Positions 8,631 to 16,958 of a stretch of 64,000 nucleotides of DNA are shown in pieces. The stretch lies in assembly GCA_032160165.1 (NCBI GenBank), contig JAVHWA010000031.1:1-64000 (forward strand), read 5' to 3'. Position 1 is the first letter of the stretch, and each line of letters starts with the position of its first letter. This stretch comes from QHXM01 sp032160165 (GTDB lineage: Bacteria; Acidobacteriota; Blastocatellia; Pyrinomonadales; Pyrinomonadaceae). The position numbers were made by a program, and so were the translations under genes. The notes under the pieces were generated by a model. That model was not told the origin of the DNA, searched no databases, and saw nothing but the letters and a program-made list of their open reading frames with translations.

Positions 8631-9455
8631 TTACTTGCGGCTCGCCTCAAGACCGCTGCCGCCTTGATCAAAGCCCGGTTGCACTGTGACGACGCCGAAC
8701 TGCCTGTCCTCGACCTCACGATGCGCTGCCATCATCCAAACGAAGTTAATCGGATGACCCGGAACAGAGACGTTGGGATGAAATCCCTTCGGCATAATCA
8801 CGGCGTCGCCGTCACGAACGATCCCTATGAACTCCGGCTCGTTCGGGTTGGTATATACGAACTGCACGCCGAAAGCCGGCGCCGGCATGTCGTAATAGAC
8901 ATAGAGCTCTTCCAACATTGAGGCATGCTCATGCGGCGGCCAACTCGTCCAGTGTCCGGGCTCACTGGTGGTAAAGCCCGCTAGAATGCGGCCGGCTTCG
9001 ACGTTCTTGCCGAGGGTAATGTTGACCGTGCGGGTGTTTGACAAACCCCCCGTCTTGAATTTGAGTGACCCATCTTTCTCAACATCGGCGTAGCGCACAA
9101 ATTGCAACGGATACTTCTTGTCCACTTCCGCCGAGCACTCCACCAGATCAACCGCGCTCCGGGCATCCACTTCTACCTGCGTGTCTCGCGGGATATAGAT
9201 CGAATCGTAGAGACCAATCTCGAACGTCTGATCGTCGGCCTTGATGGAGCAGTCGCCGGACATGCAGATCAGCCCGACTTCGCGCTCTTCAGTATTAAAC
9301 CGAGCGACCGGCGTCTCTGCATCCAGAATAATGCGGCCATAGCCAAGGTGCTTCATCGAACTGTTCTGCGGTGTAATCGCCAGATGCCGTCCCTTGTGCT
9401 GGTTCGTGCGGCGAAAGATCAAGCTGTCTCCAGCCTCTTGCATTTGTGTACTCAT
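8631..9455 (-). CDS. KduI/IolB-family isomerase, probable 5-keto-4-deoxyuronate isomerase
   Basis: A 274-residue bicupin of the KduI/IolB superfamily. Putative metal ligands are H175 and H177 in WPPHEH, E182 or E183 in the LEEL segment, and H226 in KGFHPNVSVPG. In detail it looks more like IolB (5-deoxy-glucuronate isomerase): it has NTRTVNITLG, GHWTSWPPHEH and FVYTN, and it lacks the N-terminal pattern of enterobacterial KduI. No other KduI candidate is in the window, and kduD, kdgF, kdgK and eda are all present, so I infer it does the KduI step here, turning 5-keto-4-deoxyuronate into 2,5-diketo-3-deoxygluconate. The alternative is a true inositol-pathway IolB, which the neighbours do not support. 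Confidence 0.75.
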   Translation of the reverse strand: MSTQMQEAGDSLIFRRTNQHKGRHLAITPQNSSMKHLGYGRIILDAETPVARFNTEEREVGLICMSGDCSIKADDQTFEIGLYDSIYIPRDTQVEVDARSAVDLVECSAEVDKKYPLQFVRYADVEKDGSLKFKTGGLSNTRTVNITLGKNVEAGRILAGFTTSEPGHWTSWPPHEHASMLEELYVYYDMPAPAFGVQFVYTNPNEPEFIGIVRDGDAVIMPKGFHPNVSVPGHPINFVWMMAAHREVEDRQFGVVTVQPGFDQGGSGLEASRK

Positions 9456-9487
9456 GGATTTACTTTCCCCTTTCCGTAAATAGCAGG

Positions 9488-9620
9488 GATGAAGGCTGAA
9501 GAAGAACAGAATTCAGAATTCAGGAGTCAGAAATCAGTATAAGAACATGAGCGGTCCTCCGCCTTTTATTCTGAATTCCGAATTCTGACTCCTGAATTCT
9601 GTTCTTCTTCATCCTTCATC
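9488..9620. repeat. Long inverted repeat between GH88 and kduI-like genes
   Basis: Arms of 29 bp at 9488-9516 and 9592-9620 match at 28 positions (core TGAAGAAGAACAGAATTCAG). Inside the arms, GAATTCAGGAGTCAGAA is repeated, so several alternative pairings are possible. The right arm contains the stop codon of the GH88 gene. The transcript would form a long hairpin just after that stop, suited to protecting or terminating the upstream mRNA, though it has no T-run. It may also be a dispersed intergenic element. Confidence 0.75.
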
Positions 9621-12459
9621 GCTTGCTTCTATGCTCATCAAGCCATAGGAGCGCTTCGAGCAGATAATAATCGCCATAGGTCAACATGCTGTCGCCGGGT
9701 CGCGTGCTTGAGCCATGACGCAGAACCCCTGGCGGCGTCTTATCATCGAGAGCCACGGGCGTCAGATACCTATCAATTAGTGATTGAGTGATGCGCTCGC
9801 CCTCTCGTCTGAATTCTGCGGAGCGCGCGCTATCCTTTGATAACTCAGACAAGCGAAACAATCCGTTAGCCATCAGCGCGGCAGCCGAAGTGTCGCGGTT
9901 GCGGAAATGTACTCCTTCGTCTATGAAGTCGTACCAGGGCACGCCGTCTTCGGGCAGATGGTCCAACAGAAATGATGCAATCTTCTCAGCAGTCGCCAGC
10001 AAACGCGGGTCTTTCGTTTCATCATAGGCAACGCTGAAGCCATAGAGCGCCCAAGCGGCGCCGCGCGACCATGTGGTATCAGCCGCGAAGCCTTGATGCG
10101 TGTGGGTGAAAACTTTTTCACCGGGCTTCGCGGCATTCGGGAAGCTGAGTGCCTGAGGCGCCCCTGCCGAGAAGAACTCCTTCCGCGAGTCGCCTGGATT
10201 GTAATGCACTGACTGAATGACCGAGCCATCGGGACGGACGAGCCACTCGGCGGATTTGAGCGCATGCTTCAACCCTAATTCGCGCCAACTCGGGTCACCG
10301 GTCTCGCGCGACGCCCACCACCAGATTTGCAGGTTCATCATCGTGTCAATGATGGTGTCGTCGCCTCCGACGCTCCATGCTGCGATGAGTTCGGTGGTCG
10401 GGTTGTAGAGTTGCTTCAGACGTTCGGCCGCCCGCAAGCCTGCTTCACGATATTTTGCATCCTTGGTCTGGCGATAAGCGAAAACCGACGAGTAGTAGTT
10501 GAGGAAACCGACGTCGTGGTTTTCGTCCATCTCTTTGCCGAGCAGTCGCGCGTTCCAAATCTCTGCCCAACGCCGATAGCGCTCGTCTTTAGTCTTTGAA
10601 TATAACTGCCACAACTCTCCCACCCAGAAGTTGCCAGTCCAGTAGAATCCTTTCTGTTCCTTCCAGTCGCCTGTTTGATTATCGCCCTCGGTGAAAAAGC
10701 CCAAACCATTGCTGCGGTCTGTCGCAGCGGGCGAAGTTTTCGAAATGACGGGTTCCCACTTCTGCGCTGTTCGATCAGCGGCTTGGCGCATGAGCTCGAG
10801 TGCTTCTGCGAAAGTCTTGCTGCGAGCCGGATGCAGCGTGTCAGGCGGCGCTGATTGCGCCGCGGCGCTCTTCGAGAGGATGGCGACTTGCGCGGGCCGT
10901 GTTATGCGGCGGCTGGTTTCCTGAACAAGATCGAGGAAGCCGTCGCGTGTGGTCACAGCCCTGGAAGGGGAGACCACCGAGCCATTACGATACTTCTCGG
11001 CAGCGGTGGGTGAAGCCGTCTGCAGATTTTCGCTGCTTTCCTGGTCCCACGCAGCAAGCACATACCAACTCGCGGTACCGTTCGTTAAGACCGGTTGGAC
11101 GAGAAGATTTAGGGGATCTGCAGCGATATATTTACTTTCACGTCCCTGCGTGATGATGGCTAATCCGAGGTTCTGGTCCGGCAGACTTTCCGTAGCGGTC
11201 GCCCCGGTTTTGAGCACTTGATGGCCCCACGTCGCACGCCATAAGGCCGGCGACTCTGCTGTGGGCTCAAAGACCTTCTCCTCAAGGCCATCCTTGCGTG
11301 GCAGTCCCGTAACAAGCTGTAACCCTTCCGCACCTTCAACCTCGATGCTGTGTTCAAATCCCCGCTCCCCCGCCCATTGAATTATCCTGCTTGTGAGATT
11401 TACTTTGCGCCCACCAACTGACCATCCCTTGTATCTGAGCTCGACAATCGCGCGCACCGGACCATCAGCGATGATGCGCCACGAGCGTTCATCCACTTCG
11501 GACACTTTGACGACCTTGCCGTCGACCAGTGCGCCCACCGAACCGATTCCAAGCGCATCGCCGATCTTATAGATGTCGCGCCCAAACGGAGACTCTTCAT
11601 GGTAGTCGTATTCGGGGGTGCCGAACATTTCCAGATAGAGTCCCGGACGACGTTTTCCATAGAGGTCAATGGCGTTTCGTTTGTCGAAGTAAATGCGCCA
11701 CGCTGTCGCATCAGACTCCCATCCCATGCCCTCAAATCGTTGCGTAAATTTGGCGTGCGCGCGCTTCGGATAGTCGCTGCGAAGCCTGGCGATAGTGGCC
11801 GCGTCCCCATAAGCAATGGTCACGATGCGTGTCTGCCTGGGCTTTAGTTCGATTTGAAACGCTACTTCGTCGAGCTTGCCGTCATCATCCAGGTCATCCG
11901 CTTGTGAGGGGAGTTCGATCGCTTGCAAAGTCTGGGCGTCTTCTTCAACCGTGGCGGCATCGCTGGTGGTCACGATTGCGTCGCCCGCCCTGAAATCCGG
12001 GGCAATGCGCTTCAAAGCCGCGATACTGACGACGATGTTTTCGTGCTGACGCAGTTGGTCAGTGGGATTGGTAACCGAGAGCTTGAGAACTTTGACGCGC
12101 GGCGCTGCCCAAACGGCTGTGGTTGCCAAAAGCAAAAACAGCGCGCCAAATAGTTTGGTGGTGAAGCCAACTATGTTGGACGAAGAGTCCGCAATAGCGG
12201 ACGAATGATAGTAGCCCAGCGATTCATCGCTGGGATTACGCAGGTCCACGGGCAGAGTCCGTGAAGCGGACGCCTGAAATTGCATCAAGCTGCGGTTGAC
12301 ACTGCACGAAGAGTCAGCCGTCCGTTTCACGGACTTGAAATCGTTCACGCCGTCGTCCCCAGCAGTAAACTGCTGGGCTGCTGTCAGTCGTCCGCCAAGC
12401 GGACTTCGATGGGCATCGACTTGTGCAAAGTCCGCGCCAGGAGGTGAATCTCGGATCAT
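9616..12459 (-). CDS. Secreted DUF4861 + GH88 unsaturated uronyl hydrolase
   Basis: The first domain (roughly residues 120-430) resembles DUF4861 (KVLKLSVTNPTDQLR, then GMGWESDATAWRIY). The C-terminal ~380 residues are a GH88 toroid: NHDVGF near residue 646 and IIDTMMN near 703 carry the two catalytic Asp of unsaturated glucuronyl hydrolases, followed by HTHQGFAADTTWSRGAAWALYGF-type residues and DTSAAALMANGL. GH88 enzymes hydrate and release the 4,5-unsaturated uronate left at the non-reducing end by lyases. The ATG at 12459 has AAAAGGGAAA before it, but the next ~100 residues are translated palindromic repeats (12187-12404), and the apparent signal peptide (TTKLFGALFLLLATTAVWA) starts only near residue 100. 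The true start is therefore uncertain and may be a non-ATG codon nearer 12170. Confidence 0.85.
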   Translation of the reverse strand: MIRDSPPGADFAQVDAHRSPLGGRLTAAQQFTAGDDGVNDFKSVKRTADSSCSVNRSLMQFQASASRTLPVDLRNPSDESLGYYHSSAIADSSSNIVGFTTKLFGALFLLLATTAVWAAPRVKVLKLSVTNPTDQLRQHENIVVSIAALKRIAPDFRAGDAIVTTSDAATVEEDAQTLQAIELPSQADDLDDDGKLDEVAFQIELKPRQTRIVTIAYGDAATIARLRSDYPKRAHAKFTQRFEGMGWESDATAWRIYFDKRNAIDLYGKRRPGLYLEMFGTPEYDYHEESPFGRDIYKIGDALGIGSVGALVDGKVVKVSEVDERSWRIIADGPVRAIVELRYKGWSVGGRKVNLTSRIIQWAGERGFEHSIEVEGAEGLQLVTGLPRKDGLEEKVFEPTAESPALWRATWGHQVLKTGATATESLPDQNLGLAIITQGRESKYIAADPLNLLVQPVLTNGTASWYVLAAWDQESSENLQTASPTAAEKYRNGSVVSPSRAVTTRDGFLDLVQETSRRITRPAQVAILSKSAAAQSAPPDTLHPARSKTFAEALELMRQAADRTAQKWEPVISKTSPAATDRSNGLGFFTEGDNQTGDWKEQKGFYWTGNFWVGELWQLYSKTKDERYRRWAEIWNARLLGKEMDENHDVGFLNYYSSVFAYRQTKDAKYREAGLRAAERLKQLYNPTTELIAAWSVGGDDTIIDTMMNLQIWWWASRETGDPSWRELGLKHALKSAEWLVRPDGSVIQSVHYNPGDSRKEFFSAGAPQALSFPNAAKPGEKVFTHTHQGFAADTTWSRGAAWALYGFSVAYDETKDPRLLATAEKIASFLLDHLPEDGVPWYDFIDEGVHFRNRDTSAAALMANGLFRLSELSKDSARSAEFRREGERITQSLIDRYLTPVALDDKTPPGVLRHGSSTRPGDSMLTYGDYYLLEALLWLDEHRSKR
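12187..12404. repeat. Array of six short palindromes at the 5' end of the GH88 gene
   Basis: Two palindrome types alternate: GTCCGC-type at 12187-12202, 12258-12272, 12320-12334 and 12390-12404 (arms GTCCG/CGGAC), and CCCAGC-type at 12215-12234 (arms CCCAGCGAT/ATCGCTGGG) and 12358-12377 (arms CCCAGCAG/CTGCTGGG). All six lie within 218 bp and keep the reading frame of the GH88 gene open. Each would form a hairpin in RNA or DNA. Confidence 0.8.
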
Positions 12460-12520
12460 TTTCCCTTTTCTCAAATGCACTGTGGGTCTGCACCTTCAGC
12501 GGCCCAACTGGTTGCCGATT

Positions 12521-14554
12521 TCAGTCTTGAACGCTCAGTCGCATTACGAATCGCGCTCTGGTAACGGGCTCAGCGGTAGAAAGCAAAAGCTTCTGACCGC
12601 GCTCCTGACGCTCGCCCTTATCCACCGAGCCTGGGGGACCCGGAGCGGTCAATGTGTTCGTTTCGATAGCACTGTGTATCTGCTGCGCACCAGACAGACC
12701 ATTCTCCGCTTCGATCGTTGAATCGATAAGCAGCTTCACACCTCCGGCACTAATGCTGAACCGGTTGTCGCTTTCTTTCTCGATGCGATCATCCGCGTGT
12801 AGTAGAAAAGTCAGAACAGCGGGCTTCGTCGTTTCAACGTCGTCAGAAATGGTAAACCCGGCGCCTGGCCGGAATACGAACTCTCGCACAAACCTATTTA
12901 AGCCGAGTTCCGGTCCGTACGCCGCAGTCGCATCGCCGCGCACGATGACCTGATTCTGCTCGACCTTTGTTGCGCTGATGCGTATGCGGTTGAGCAGGTC
13001 GTAAGGTACTGCGGCGAACACGTCGTGACCGGCGCCTTCTTTAGTCTGGCCTTTGCCGTTGATAAGCAGGGTGTTGTGATGCTCGGTCATGGGCACACCG
13101 GCATAGCCGGTATCTCCAGTCAGATACTTGCCGCGCGCGAAAATGATGAAGCTGTTCGCGTCTGGATGCGCGTGGCCGGAAGATAAGCGCCAGTCTGGAA
13201 ACTGTTGCAGTAAGGCTTCGGTGTGATGGCCTTCCGGTGGGCCGCACTTAAAGGCAAAGGCGGTCGCATCCTTCGACCAGTTACTGCGCCAATAGAAAAC
13301 ATCGTGGTCTGGAAAGTAGTGCCACGCGGTCTGTCGTTCAATAGACACGGGTTTAAGCCTGGCGTCGTACCAGACCAGCGACCAAAACTCCTCCGCGTTA
13401 ACTTGATCTAACTGCTTCAGCCACTCAGCTACACCCTGCGCCTCGCCACTTTGGAAGCGTTGCGCCAGCCGATAGAGCAGGTTGTAATTCGTAGAGAAAT
13501 GGCCCTGAGGATGAGTGCGTGGATAGTCCTCGCCCTTGCCTGCGCGCGTCAGTGGTCCTTCGAAGACGTCGCCAAAATCAAAGACGTAATTACCTCCCGG
13601 CAGCATCGAGTGCGCGACGTACTGGTGCATCTGACGAAACCCGGGGCGGTCGTAAAGGTCCTCGCCGGTGGAGTGCAAGTGTGCATCGAGATAATGGACC
13701 AGCCAGGGGGTCGAGAAGATCCAGTACTCAAAGCCTTCGTAGTAGTAACCGTCCTGCGAATAGGTCGCCAACACGCGATCGTAGATCGCCCGGGCCAAGC
13801 TGGCCCAGGCGGGAGCTTCGGGAGTCTCGTCGTAAAGCGCGTACGCAGCAGCGCCAAGGCCGGCGATGGGAATGAAAGTATGATTCTGGCTATAGGCGAA
13901 AGTGCGACCGGGCTTTGGTTTGAAGTACTCGGCCATCAAGCGTGCCTGCTTGATCAGCTTTTCGCGATAACGCGTCCGCTCTTCTGCCGTGAGATCGTGA
14001 TAGAGCAAATCATAACCCCAGGCTAATCCGTAAAGCAGATGACCTGCGGCGAGATCTACATTCGGCTTGTTGCTGGCGTAACCCCAGATGTCGTAACTGA
14101 CGGCCGCGTCCATATACCTGCGGGCAGCATCCAGATATTTTTTGTCGCCTTCGATCTTATATACGAAAGCCGCTTCCGCGATAGCAATACCGACATCGTT
14201 CTGCTGGCGGCGTTGTTGCGCAGGTGGAGGTGGCGGATCAGCGCTAAGAGCCCGCACGTGGCTGATCACTCGCTGCCAGAGTTCACGGTGCGAAGTGCGG
14301 GCGCGGGCGCGGGCGCGCAACTCAGCCAATTCTTTGTCAGTAACGTAAACACGCGGATGAACGCCCAACAACTCGGGTCGTAAAGCGGACTTGCGCGTTC
14401 GCATGAGCGCAAGCAGGGGGTGCTCGCCTTTTAGTTTCCTGCTCGCCGTCCGCTCCTGTTCCAACTCGCGCGCATCCTGGGCGAACAATGGCACCTGCAT
14501 AGTGCTGAAAGCGAGCAGGATCAACAGCAATCGCGATTGAGTCATGTTACGCAT
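12521..14554 (-). CDS. Secreted heparinase II/III-like polysaccharide lyase
   Basis: A signal peptide (LLLILLAFSTMQVPLFAQ) precedes an alpha-toroid with NDVGIAIAEAAFVYKI, YGLAWGYDLLYHDL and SQNHTFIPIAGLGAAAYAL, then a beta-sheet domain with the heparinase II/III motif SGHAHPDANSF near residues 458-468. Total length is 677. Such lyases cleave 1,4-linked uronides by beta-elimination and leave a 4,5-unsaturated uronate, the substrate of the GH88 enzyme encoded 61 bp downstream. Candidate catalytic residues are N-H in SQNH, Tyr/His in YYEGFEYW, and the SGHAHPD histidines. The exact glycan (glucuronan, glycosaminoglycan-like, ulvan-like or alginate-like) cannot be read from sequence. An alternative start lies at 14545. 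Confidence 0.82.
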   Translation of the reverse strand: MRNMTQSRLLLILLAFSTMQVPLFAQDARELEQERTASRKLKGEHPLLALMRTRKSALRPELLGVHPRVYVTDKELAELRARARARTSHRELWQRVISHVRALSADPPPPPAQQRRQQNDVGIAIAEAAFVYKIEGDKKYLDAARRYMDAAVSYDIWGYASNKPNVDLAAGHLLYGLAWGYDLLYHDLTAEERTRYREKLIKQARLMAEYFKPKPGRTFAYSQNHTFIPIAGLGAAAYALYDETPEAPAWASLARAIYDRVLATYSQDGYYYEGFEYWIFSTPWLVHYLDAHLHSTGEDLYDRPGFRQMHQYVAHSMLPGGNYVFDFGDVFEGPLTRAGKGEDYPRTHPQGHFSTNYNLLYRLAQRFQSGEAQGVAEWLKQLDQVNAEEFWSLVWYDARLKPVSIERQTAWHYFPDHDVFYWRSNWSKDATAFAFKCGPPEGHHTEALLQQFPDWRLSSGHAHPDANSFIIFARGKYLTGDTGYAGVPMTEHHNTLLINGKGQTKEGAGHDVFAAVPYDLLNRIRISATKVEQNQVIVRGDATAAYGPELGLNRFVREFVFRPGAGFTISDDVETTKPAVLTFLLHADDRIEKESDNRFSISAGGVKLLIDSTIEAENGLSGAQQIHSAIETNTLTAPGPPGSVDKGERQERGQKLLLSTAEPVTRARFVMRLSVQD

Positions 14555-14597
14555 TTTTCATTCGAAGTCGGTGTTCGCGCGGGTGTACCGTTGCTGC

Positions 14598-14668
14598 AGG
14601 TGTTCAGAGTTCAAGCTTTAGCTTGCCGCTCGCGCAGAAACAACCTAAAGGTTGAACTCTAAACACCT
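14598..14668. repeat. Inverted repeat between SDR and lyase genes
   Basis: A 28 bp left arm (14598-14625, AGGTGTTCAGAGTTCAAGCT...) pairs with 14641-14668 at 25 of 28 positions across a 15 bp loop. The three mismatches are spread out. The transcript would form a long, stable hairpin just after the SDR stop codon and before the lyase gene. Confidence 0.78.
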
Positions 14669-14684
14669 TTGGGCCAGCGCTCGC

Positions 14685-15452
14685 TCAATCCATGAACATG
14701 CCGCCGTTGATCTCAATGGTCTCACCAGCGAGATAGCTGGCCGCGTCGGAGGCCAGAAAACAAATAACGTTGCCAACCTCTGCGGGCTTCCCAACTCTGC
14801 CCAATGGAATCATGCCCGCGTACGTTTTCATCATCTCTGGTGTCGAGAACTCCTCGTGATACGGGGTGTCGATTACTCCCGGCGAAATCGCGTTCACGCG
14901 GACACCGAATGGCGCCAACTCTTTGGCCAGTCCCTTCGTAAACGTGATTACCCCGCCCTTCGCCGCTGAGTAATGAATCGAACCGAGGGCCCCACCGTTG
15001 CGCCCAGCGATCGAAGCGACGTTGATGATTGCTCCGGTCTTACGCTCCATCATAGATGCAGCCACCGCCCTTGAGCACAGAAAGGCGCTCTTCAAATTCA
15101 GATCGATTACTTCATCCCAGCGCTCCTCGGTCAGCTCCAGGATCTTTAGCCGCTCGATCAAAGATCCGGCATTGTTAACCAGGATATCGATTGGCCCGAA
15201 CTCAGCGACCGTACGTTCGACCAGTGACTCAACGTCGCTCCCTCGCGAAACGTCCGCCTGGACGACAATCGCGCAGCCTCCGCCATTAACTATTTCCTCA
15301 CGCGTCGCTTCGGCCCCTTTTTCGTTGCGATGATAGTTGATCGCTACTCGCGCGCCGTTTGTGGCCAGGGCGGAGGCGGCAGCCCGGCCTATTCCCGATG
15401 AGGCACCGGTGACCAATGCCACCTTCCCTTTCAGGTCAAAAGAATCACTCAT
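14685..15452 (-). CDS. Short-chain dehydrogenase/reductase (FabG-like) of the uronate locus
   Basis: A 255-residue classical SDR with TGASSGIG at the N-terminus, NNAG, INVASIAGRNGG, catalytic Tyr-Lys in HYSAAKGG, NAISPGVIDTPYH and ETIEINGG near the C-terminus. It sits between an MFS transporter and the lyase and is only 23 bp from the transporter stop, so it is part of the locus. It could reduce or oxidise a uronate, aldonate or ketosugar; FabG activity is unlikely here. It is a different branch from the KduD at 5818-6582 and lacks KduD's MILDAF start and RIPAGRWG segment. Confidence 0.85.
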   Translation of the reverse strand: MSDSFDLKGKVALVTGASSGIGRAAASALATNGARVAINYHRNEKGAEATREEIVNGGGCAIVVQADVSRGSDVESLVERTVAEFGPIDILVNNAGSLIERLKILELTEERWDEVIDLNLKSAFLCSRAVAASMMERKTGAIINVASIAGRNGGALGSIHYSAAKGGVITFTKGLAKELAPFGVRVNAISPGVIDTPYHEEFSTPEMMKTYAGMIPLGRVGKPAEVGNVICFLASDAASYLAGETIEINGGMFMD

Positions 15453-15475
15453 TCCTTAAGCTCCACTCACAATCG

Positions 15476-16816
15476 TCAAATAGCTGCAGTTCTTAGCGTC
15501 GGCTTTAGAGATACGCGCTCGATGCGACCTGAAAGCGCAAACAACACCAATGTCCCGATTGGGGCGAGCAAGCCGGCTGTCACTAATACCGGTACATATG
15601 AAAAGTGGTCCACCACCCATCCCGTGCCGAAAATAAAAATCATCGAGCCAATACCCGCGCCGGTTCCACCCAAACCCGCGACCGAAGCAACTGCTTTGTC
15701 AGAGAAGAAATCGCTGGGCAAGGTCTGCACGTTGTTGATCCAAACCTGAAATCCAAATAGCACAACTCCGATCAATACCAGCGCCACCATCGCGTCTTGC
15801 GCAAAGGCCGCAAAGATTCCCGCAGGCATTAATAGTGCGGCCACCAGTATCACAAGCTTCCTCGCTCGATCTACACTCCAGCCACGATTGATTAGGTAAC
15901 CGGACAACCAACCACCTGAAAGACTGCCGGCGTCTGCGGCCACGTAAGGTACCCATGCGAAAAGGCCGATCTTTACTAGCGAGAAGCCGCGCGCATCAGC
16001 GAGATATTTCGGTAACCAACTGATATAGAGCCACCAGATCGGGTCTGTCAGAAACCGCGCCAGGATAATCGCCCAAACCTGTCTATAGCGCAGGAGCTCT
16101 CGCCAGCGTGGGGCCTCGGCCAGTTCGGTTGTCATCGTGCCTTCCGATTCCGTTCGCTGGCCCGCTCGGATTAGATTGCGTTCCTCGTCGCCCAACCACT
16201 TATGGCGATCCGGGGTCTCATAAAAGAGAAGCCACAAGGCCAACCAGGCAAAGCCGAGCGATCCCGTCACGATGAATGTCGTTTGCCAACCATATGTCAG
16301 GCTGAGCCAAACGATCAGCGGCGGCGCAACTACCGAACCGATAGCGGCTCCGCTGTTGAAGATGGCCATCCCAAAGGCTCGCTCGCGAATGGGAAACCAC
16401 TCGGCCACGGTTTTAGCAGCACCCGGCCAGTTTCCTGCCTCGCCCAGTCCAAGGACAAAGCGGAAGACGCTCAGGCTGGCCAAACCGCGTGCGAAGGCGT
16501 GCGCCATTGCGGCGAAGGACCAAAGCACGATCGAACACACGAAGCCGCGTTTCGTGCCAATACGATCGTAAAGCTTTCCTGAAAGACCCTGGCTGATGGT
16601 GTAGGCAAGTAGGAACCAGGTGAGAATGCCGCCAAACTCAGTATTGGTCAGCCCAAGATCGTGGGTGATTACAGGGCCCAGTACCGAGATCGTCAACCGA
16701 TCAATGTAATTGATCAGCGTCGCGAGAAAGATTAGTCCGACGATCCACCACCGCAATCCGCGGAGCTTGAACCCAGCATTGCTAGCAGGCGCTTTAGTTC
16801 GTCGTGGGTCCAACAT
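15476..16816 (-). CDS. Second ExuT-like MFS transporter
   Basis: About 446 residues from ATG 16816 with about 12 hydrophobic helices. It has LINYIDRLTISVLGP in helix 1, KLYDRIGTKRGF, GLGEAGNWPGAAKTVAEWFPIRERA and IWWLYISWLPKYL, placing it in the same anion:cation symporter family as the transporter at 6579-7982. Having two such transporters suggests two related acids, such as monomer and unsaturated disaccharide, or different uronates. The frame stays open upstream to a GTG at 16900, but those residues translate the inverted repeat at 16824-16948, so the shorter start is right. Substrate is inferred. Confidence 0.85.
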   Translation of the reverse strand: MLDPRRTKAPASNAGFKLRGLRWWIVGLIFLATLINYIDRLTISVLGPVITHDLGLTNTEFGGILTWFLLAYTISQGLSGKLYDRIGTKRGFVCSIVLWSFAAMAHAFARGLASLSVFRFVLGLGEAGNWPGAAKTVAEWFPIRERAFGMAIFNSGAAIGSVVAPPLIVWLSLTYGWQTTFIVTGSLGFAWLALWLLFYETPDRHKWLGDEERNLIRAGQRTESEGTMTTELAEAPRWRELLRYRQVWAIILARFLTDPIWWLYISWLPKYLADARGFSLVKIGLFAWVPYVAADAGSLSGGWLSGYLINRGWSVDRARKLVILVAALLMPAGIFAAFAQDAMVALVLIGVVLFGFQVWINNVQTLPSDFFSDKAVASVAGLGGTGAGIGSMIFIFGTGWVVDHFSYVPVLVTAGLLAPIGTLVLFALSGRIERVSLKPTLRTAAI

Positions 16817-16823
16817 GTGGTTA

Positions 16824-16948
16824 GTCCAACGTCCCAACTCCAATGTCCAAAGTCCGGAAGAAGGAAATTTTCTTAGAGCGAGGCCTCGGAAGCGGGCCAC
16901 TCAACAGACTACAAACGGACTTTGAACATTCGACTTTGGGCGTTGGAC
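16824..16948. repeat. Inverted repeat between TonB receptor and MFS transporter genes
   Basis: Arms of 32 bp at 16824-16855 (GTCCAACGTCCCAACTCCAA...) and 16917-16948 pair imperfectly, with most positions matching (GTCCAACG and CAAAGTCC are conserved at the two ends). The loop is about 60 bp. It lies directly between two genes that differ greatly in expected expression level, an outer membrane receptor and a permease. Confidence 0.7.
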
Positions 16949-16958
16949 CAGGTTTTTG

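Noticed and set aside
16817..16900. N-terminal extension of the second MFS transporter
   Set aside because: The residues translate the inverted repeat at 16824-16948, and the ATG at 16816 starts the typical family sequence.
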